Below, piece after piece: positions 60,256 through 64,000 of a DNA stretch of 64,000 bases (position 1 is the stretch's first letter; each line of letters starts with the position of its first letter). The stretch lies in the NCBI RefSeq assembly GCF_023100945.1, contig NZ_CP064689.1:5128001-5192000 (forward strand). Reading direction: 5' to 3'. Made by a program: the position numbers and the translations under genes. The notes beneath the pieces were generated by a model. The model searched no databases. It was not told where the DNA came from and saw only the letters and a program-made list of their open reading frames with translations. The DNA is from Bradyrhizobium sp. 200. Lineage in GTDB: Bacteria; Pseudomonadota; Alphaproteobacteria; Rhizobiales; Xanthobacteraceae.

Positions 60256-61554
60256 CTAGCCAAGTCCGGCGGCAAACAAGCCGCCGAGATAGGCTGGAAA
60301 GCCTTCCTTTGTTACGAGCAAATAGTCGGCCGCGCGGCGCTCGGCCTCATCAAGCCGGGGTCGCCAGCCCGCGGCTGCAGCTTCAGCTTCAGCAAGGCGG
60401 GCGCGCAGGAGTTCCTTTCCTGAACTCTTCGGCTCGTCGTCGAACCAATAGCTTGAACCCGAGATCCGGCCATCGAACACAGGCTTCTGCGCCTCTTCGA
60501 TGCGAAATCCCGCCTGCGCCAGGGATTGGGAGAGTTCCTTGTCCTTTTCCGACTGGATCGCGAGTACGTGCGAGACCGCCGCGACGGCGTCGACGACGAC
60601 GGGCTTCATCCCGTTCTTTTTCAACCGCTCGTAGTCGAGCCTTCCAAGGAACATCGTCCGGATCATATTGCGGGGCTCCCGTCTCTGGATCAGCTTCGCA
60701 AAGATGTTCATCTCGGTCCGGATCGCGGCATCGAAACTTTGCGGAAATCCCTGTTCGACACAGTCGAGAATGGCGAGCGGCGCCGGAAAGTGCCCCAGTG
60801 TATCGGCCAGGACGCTCGCGTGCCGTTGTCCGATCTGCGCCGCGAAGCGTTCCGCATCCTTTGCGCGCCAGTCGGGCCAGTCCCATGGCTGCGTGGCAGG
60901 CGGGCGCGACAGCACCCAGCGCTCCGCAGCCGCCACCTCCTCGCCCGGCGCCACCAACGCGTCCGCGAGACCAATCGCGACAGCCGCCGCGCCACCGATC
61001 CTGGCACCGTCGAGCAGAACCGGCAGTGCCGCCTCGACGCCGATCAGGCGTGGCAAGCGCTGGGTTCCTCCTCCTCCCGGCAACAATCCAACCAGCGATT
61101 CGGGCAGGCCAAACGTGCTCTGCGACTGATCGGTGATGACCCTGTAATGCGCCGCAAGCGCGAACTCGGCACCGCCGCCGAGCGCCAATCCCGCGATCGC
61201 TACCGCGACGGGCTTGCCCGCGGTTTCGAGCTTGCGCAATCCCTGGCTCAGCCGGAAGAAATGATTGAAGGCAACACGGTCGCGTTCGGCCGCGGGTGCT
61301 GCCATGATCATATCGTAGGCGGTCTCCAACTCGGCCAGATCGGCGCCGGCGCAGAACGCTGAAGCCTTGCCGGAGCGGATGACGACGCCCGCCACGTCGC
61401 TTTGCGGCAGCCATTCGGCAAACCGGCCGAGTTCCTCGATCGCCGCGTTCGAGAACACATTCATCGACCGGCCGGGCATGTCGAAGACCAGGTGAAGGAC
61501 CCCGCTCAGTGACAGTTCGGTCCGAAATTGCGTCAGCTCCGGCGCTCCCGGCAT
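60256..61554 (-). CDS. Crotonase-family enoyl-CoA hydratase with C-terminal extension
   Basis: 432 residues. N-terminal crotonase domain (~10-200): AFCAGADLAEL, GLALGGGAEFALAAHYRV with Glu130, and FGLPESLVGLLPGGGGTQRL with Glu152; both catalytic glutamates of enoyl-CoA hydratase are conserved. After the hydratase part it continues with a segment resembling the linker of FadJ-like multifunctional enzymes (REPRNMIRTMFLGRLDYERL) but lacks a Rossmann dehydrogenase domain; the last ~120 residues are helical and of unknown function. Likely hydrates an unsaturated CoA ester in the alicyclic-acid pathway. It is divergent from the acyl-CoA dehydrogenase gene. Confidence 0.88.
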   Translation of the reverse strand: MPGAPELTQFRTELSLSGVLHLVFDMPGRSMNVFSNAAIEELGRFAEWLPQSDVAGVVIRSGKASAFCAGADLAELETAYDMIMAAPAAERDRVAFNHFFRLSQGLRKLETAGKPVAVAIAGLALGGGAEFALAAHYRVITDQSQSTFGLPESLVGLLPGGGGTQRLPRLIGVEAALPVLLDGARIGGAAAVAIGLADALVAPGEEVAAAERWVLSRPPATQPWDWPDWRAKDAERFAAQIGQRHASVLADTLGHFPAPLAILDCVEQGFPQSFDAAIRTEMNIFAKLIQRREPRNMIRTMFLGRLDYERLKKNGMKPVVVDAVAAVSHVLAIQSEKDKELSQSLAQAGFRIEEAQKPVFDGRISGSSYWFDDEPKSSGKELLRARLAEAEAAAAGWRPRLDEAERRAADYLLVTKEGFPAYLGGLFAAGLG

Positions 61555-61586
61555 CGCTTCCTCGTTGCTTCAGTTACCGTTCGTTG

Positions 61587-61592
61587 GTGTAC
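61587..61592. promoter_or_regulatory. GTGTAC half site in the divergent promoter
   Basis: GTGTAC at 61587-61592 (context TTGGTGTACTATCG) matches the half site of the 57704-57717 palindrome. Between the divergent crotonase and acyl-CoA dehydrogenase genes. Confidence 0.3.
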
Positions 61593-61623
61593 TATCGTGC
61601 TTGTGCAACGCCAGTCTTGCATT

Positions 61624-61649
61624 GTATACCCATCTCGAAGATGGTACAC
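61624..61649. promoter_or_regulatory. GTATAC...GTACAC inverted element ahead of the acyl-CoA dehydrogenase
   Basis: CCATCT (61630-61635) and AGATGG (61639-61644) form a perfect 6 bp inverted repeat with centre CGA, flanked by GTATAC (61624-61629) and GTACAC (61644-61649). ATGGTACACT at 61641-61650 is identical to 57701-57710. Candidate operator for a regulator of the alicyclic-acid genes, such as a BadR-like MarR protein, which is not in the window. Confidence 0.5.
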
Positions 61650-61683
61650 TAGCAAACTAAATCAGACAGGACGCGTTTTGACA

Positions 61684-62865
61684 ATGATCGAGCGCACGAT
61701 CTTTCGCGAAGAACATGAAATTTTCCGGGAGACGGTCCGGCGCTTCGTCGATCGCGAGATCGTGCCGTTCCATGCCAAATGGGAAGAGGACGGCATCGTT
61801 CCGCGCGAGCTGTGGCTGAAGGCGGGTGCGGCCGGCCTGCTCTGCTGTACGGTGCCCGAGGAATATGGCGGGATGGGATTGGATTACCTCTTTGACGTCG
61901 TCGTCTTCGAGGAGTTGTGGCGATCCGGCGCCAGCGGGCCCGGCTTTCTGATCCATACCGACCTGGTCGCGACATATCTACTGTCCTTCGGCACCGAGGA
62001 ACAAAAGCGCAGGTGGCTGCCCAAGATGGTCTCGGGCGAAGCGATCGGATCGCTCGGCATGACCGAACCTCATGCCGGCAGCGACCTCAAGGCGATCCGG
62101 ACCCGCGCTGTGCGCGACGGCGACGATTTTGTCATCAACGGCCAGAAGGTCTTCATTTCCAACGGCCAGCTTTGCGACTTCGTCGTGCTCGCGACCAAGA
62201 CCGACAGCCATGCCGGGGCAAAAGGAGTTACGCTGTTCATCGTCGAGAGCGACCGGCCCGGCTTCAAGCGCGGCCGGAATCTGGAAAAGCTCGGCATGAA
62301 GGCGCAGGATACGTCGGAACTGTTCTTCGACAACGTCCGCATTCCCGCAAGCAACCTGCTCGGCAAGGAGGGCAAGGGCTTTGCCCAGATGATGACCAAG
62401 CTGTCGCAGGAGCGCCTCGCCCAGGCGATCCGTTCGGCGACGGTCACCGAGACGGTCATCGACTGGACGTTGCGATATACCGCCGAGCGCAGCGCGTTCG
62501 GTCAGAAGATTGCCGATTTCCAGAACACCCAGTTCAAGCTCGCCGATCTCAGGACCAAGGCAGCCGTCGCACGCGTCTTTACCGACAAATGCATCTCGCT
62601 GTTCATGGAAGGCAAGCTCGATCCCGTGGACGCCGCAATGGCAAAAATGTTCACCTCCGAGCTTCACTGCGAGACGGTGGATGAATGCCTGCAGCTATTC
62701 GGCGGCTGGGGATATATGTGGGAATATCCGATTGCGCGGGCCTATGCGGATGCGCGGATCGTAAAAATCGCCGGAGGTTCGATCGAGATCATGAAGACGA
62801 TCATCGCGCGGCAGATGTATTCGCAGCACGGATTTGCGCTGCAGAAGAACGGCGCGGTCTCGTAA
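61684..62865 (+). CDS. Acyl-CoA dehydrogenase (candidate cyclohexanecarboxyl-CoA dehydrogenase)
   Basis: 393 residues from the ATG; a TTG two codons earlier (61678) sits better behind an AGGA site and could be the true start. Seen: PEEYGGMGLDYLF, SLGMTEPHAGSDLKAIRT (flavin/substrate motif), LEKLGMKAQDTSELFFDNVR, and ECLQLFGGWGYMWEYPIARAYADARI near the C-terminus. The usual MCAD-type catalytic Glu is replaced by Gly (IAGGSIEIMK), while Glu256 in ATVTETVIDW aligns with the LCAD/isovaleryl-CoA dehydrogenase base. The badH/badI-like genes directly downstream suggest it desaturates cyclohexanecarboxyl-CoA, as AliB/BadJ does. Confidence 0.9.
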   Translation: MIERTIFREEHEIFRETVRRFVDREIVPFHAKWEEDGIVPRELWLKAGAAGLLCCTVPEEYGGMGLDYLFDVVVFEELWRSGASGPGFLIHTDLVATYLLSFGTEEQKRRWLPKMVSGEAIGSLGMTEPHAGSDLKAIRTRAVRDGDDFVINGQKVFISNGQLCDFVVLATKTDSHAGAKGVTLFIVESDRPGFKRGRNLEKLGMKAQDTSELFFDNVRIPASNLLGKEGKGFAQMMTKLSQERLAQAIRSATVTETVIDWTLRYTAERSAFGQKIADFQNTQFKLADLRTKAAVARVFTDKCISLFMEGKLDPVDAAMAKMFTSELHCETVDECLQLFGGWGYMWEYPIARAYADARIVKIAGGSIEIMKTIIARQMYSQHGFALQKNGAVS

Positions 62866-62962
62866 GCTGAACGCTGCCAGTGCGCACTGCGACACCGGCA
62901 GCGCATATTCCGGCTTGATCGAACCGTGTACGCCAACAACAATGACACAAGGGAGGTCTGCA

Positions 62963-63721
62963 TTGAAGGGCTTATCTGGAAAAGTCGCCGTGGTCACCGG
63001 CGGAGGACAGGGAATCGGGCGCGGGCTGACGCTGCGCCTGGCCGAAGAAGGCTGCAAGGTGGCGGTGTTCGACATCAACCCGCAAGCCGGCGAAGAAACA
63101 GCCAAACTCGCACCGCAAGCGGTCATCAAGACCTACACGGTGGATGTCGGAGATGCCGCCTCCGTCGGTGAAGCCGTTGCCAAGGTGGAAGCCGAGCTTG
63201 GTCCGATCTGGCTCCTGGTCAACAATGCCGGCTGGGATCGGCCGATGCCGTTCCTGAAGACCGACAAGGACCTCTGGGACAAGATCATCCGCATCAACCT
63301 CTATGGTCCCCTCAACACCCATAAGGCAGTTGCGCCCCTGATGGCCGAACGCGGCGGCGGGCGAATTGTCAACATCGCCTCCGATGCGGCGCGGGTCGGA
63401 ACCAGCGACGAAGCCGTCTACTCCGCCTGCAAGGGCGGGCTGATCTCCTTCACCAAATCGCTGGCGCGCGAACTGGCGCGCAAGAACGTCCTGCTCAATG
63501 CCATCTGCCCCGGCCCGACCAACACGCCGATGATGGCCACCGTCCTTGGCGAAGGCGAGCAAGCCGTCAAATGGAAGGATGCGATGGTTCGGGGAATCCC
63601 GCTGCGGCGGATGGGAGAGCCGGAAGACTATGGCGGGATCGTTGCCATGCTGGCCTCTGACGACGGAAAATACATCACCGGACAGACCATCTCCGTCTCC
63701 GGCGGAATGAACATGATCTAA
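62963..63721 (+). CDS. badH: 2-hydroxycyclohexanecarboxyl-CoA dehydrogenase (SDR, BadH-like)
   Basis: 252 residues from a TTG start preceded by GGGAGG at the ideal distance; an in-frame ATG seven codons earlier (62942) has no site. Seen: VTGGGQGIGRGLTLRLAEEG, VNNAGWDRPMPFLKTD, NIASDAARVGTSDEAVYSAC then KGG (catalytic Tyr/Lys), GPTNTPMMATVLGEGEQAVK, ITGQTISVSGGMNMI. BadH oxidises 2-hydroxycyclohexanecarboxyl-CoA to the 2-keto compound with NAD+. The downstream badI-like gene, which acts on that keto product, makes the assignment strong. Confidence 0.88.
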   Translation: MKGLSGKVAVVTGGGQGIGRGLTLRLAEEGCKVAVFDINPQAGEETAKLAPQAVIKTYTVDVGDAASVGEAVAKVEAELGPIWLLVNNAGWDRPMPFLKTDKDLWDKIIRINLYGPLNTHKAVAPLMAERGGGRIVNIASDAARVGTSDEAVYSACKGGLISFTKSLARELARKNVLLNAICPGPTNTPMMATVLGEGEQAVKWKDAMVRGIPLRRMGEPEDYGGIVAMLASDDGKYITGQTISVSGGMNMI

Positions 63722-63736
63722 GCGCGAGGAAATGCC

Positions 63737-64000
63737 ATGACCGATCCAAAGCAATTTACCGACGTCATCTATGAAGTTCGCGACCGCGCGGCGTGGATCA
63801 TCATCAACCGTCCGAAGGTTTACAACGCCTTCCGCGGACAAACGCTGGAGGAACTGATCCAGGCCTTCCATCTCGCAGCCAACGATCGGCAGGTGGCGAG
63901 CATCGTCCTGACCGGCGCCGGCGAAAAGGCGTTCTGTACCGGCGGCGATCAATCGGCGCATGAGGGCCAGTATGACGGCCGCGGCGTGGTGGGACTGCCG
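63737..64000 (+). CDS. badI: 2-ketocyclohexanecarboxyl-CoA hydrolase (BadI-like), 3' truncated by window
   Basis: The first 88 residues are visible. Crotonase-family start VIYEVRDRAAWIIINRPKVY, followed by AFRGQTLEELIQAF and AFCTGGDQSAHEGQYDGRG just before the edge. The TGGDQSxHxGxYDGRGxVGLP block matches my memory of Rhodopseudomonas BadI, which opens the ring of 2-ketocyclohexanecarboxyl-CoA to pimelyl-CoA. Ribosome binding site GAGGAAA lies upstream; the gap to badH is 15 bp, so they form one operon. Confidence 0.9.
   Translation, partial: MTDPKQFTDVIYEVRDRAAWIIINRPKVYNAFRGQTLEELIQAFHLAANDRQVASIVLTGAGEKAFCTGGDQSAHEGQYDGRGVVGLP

Noticed and set aside
1..64000. tRNA, rRNA, CRISPR arrays, complete insertion sequences, riboswitches of known class
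   Set aside because: I looked for CCA-ended cloverleaf candidates, regularly spaced repeats, transposase motifs and conserved aptamer cores and saw none; absence by eye is not proof.

Overview
The window comes from a GC-rich alphaproteobacterium, most likely Bradyrhizobium or a close Nitrobacteraceae relative such as Rhodopseudomonas. The reasons are the badH/badI-type cyclohexanecarboxylate genes at the right edge, palindromes resembling the Irr iron control element upstream of a TonB receptor, the many branched-chain-type ABC transporters and acyl-CoA genes, and the high-GC codon use. This is inference from gene content; no rRNA or other marker gene is present, and I saw no tRNA, CRISPR array or complete insertion sequence.

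Layout. (1) 1-15.6 kb, minus strand: a lipopeptide siderophore locus with an MbtH-like protein, a type II thioesterase, a SyrP-like Fe/2-oxoglutarate hydroxylase, a 3261-residue NRPS (FAAL-PCP / C-A-PCP-E / C-A-PCP), the start of a second NRPS that runs off the window, and a TonB-dependent receptor with candidate Irr boxes and its own terminator. Read by eye, the first A domain has an aspartate-type pocket, so beta-hydroxyaspartate iron ligands are likely. (2) 15.7-17.7 kb: an M20 amidohydrolase and a small protein resembling the RNA polymerase alpha C-terminal domain. (3) 17.7-29.5 kb: an amide-utilisation operon (amidase, formamidase-type amidohydrolase, periplasmic binding protein, LivHMGF-type transporter, SDR, second amidase). 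It is divergent from amiC-amiR, which encode a ligand sensor and an ANTAR antiterminator. The leader between them has a promoter, a candidate ANTAR hairpin and an overlapping terminator. (4) 29.5-40 kb: an ABM-domain protein and an operon for a peptide-type binding protein, HyuA, HyuB, a class III aminotransferase and an acyl-CoA ligase, next to a MocR regulator. (5) 40-42 kb: a gene-poor stretch with two ~96 bp direct repeats, each upstream of a minus-strand gene, and a small phosphodiesterase. (6) 42-45.7 kb: a TetR regulator divergent from an EmrAB-type efflux pair, with a 16 bp palindrome between them. (7) 45.9-57.5 kb, minus strand: a sugar or polyol import and catabolism cluster (APH-like kinase, SDR, HAD phosphatase, SorC regulator, binding protein, two permeases, ATPase, SDR, FGGY kinase, PfkB kinase). 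(8) 57.8-64 kb: alicyclic acid degradation (binding protein, CaiB CoA-transferase, crotonase, acyl-CoA dehydrogenase, BadH, start of BadI).

The window is therefore a chain of compact nutrient-acquisition modules, most with their own local regulator. Recurrent architecture includes intercistronic hairpins just after two binding-protein genes and candidate operators with GTAC cores at two promoters of the alicyclic-acid region.
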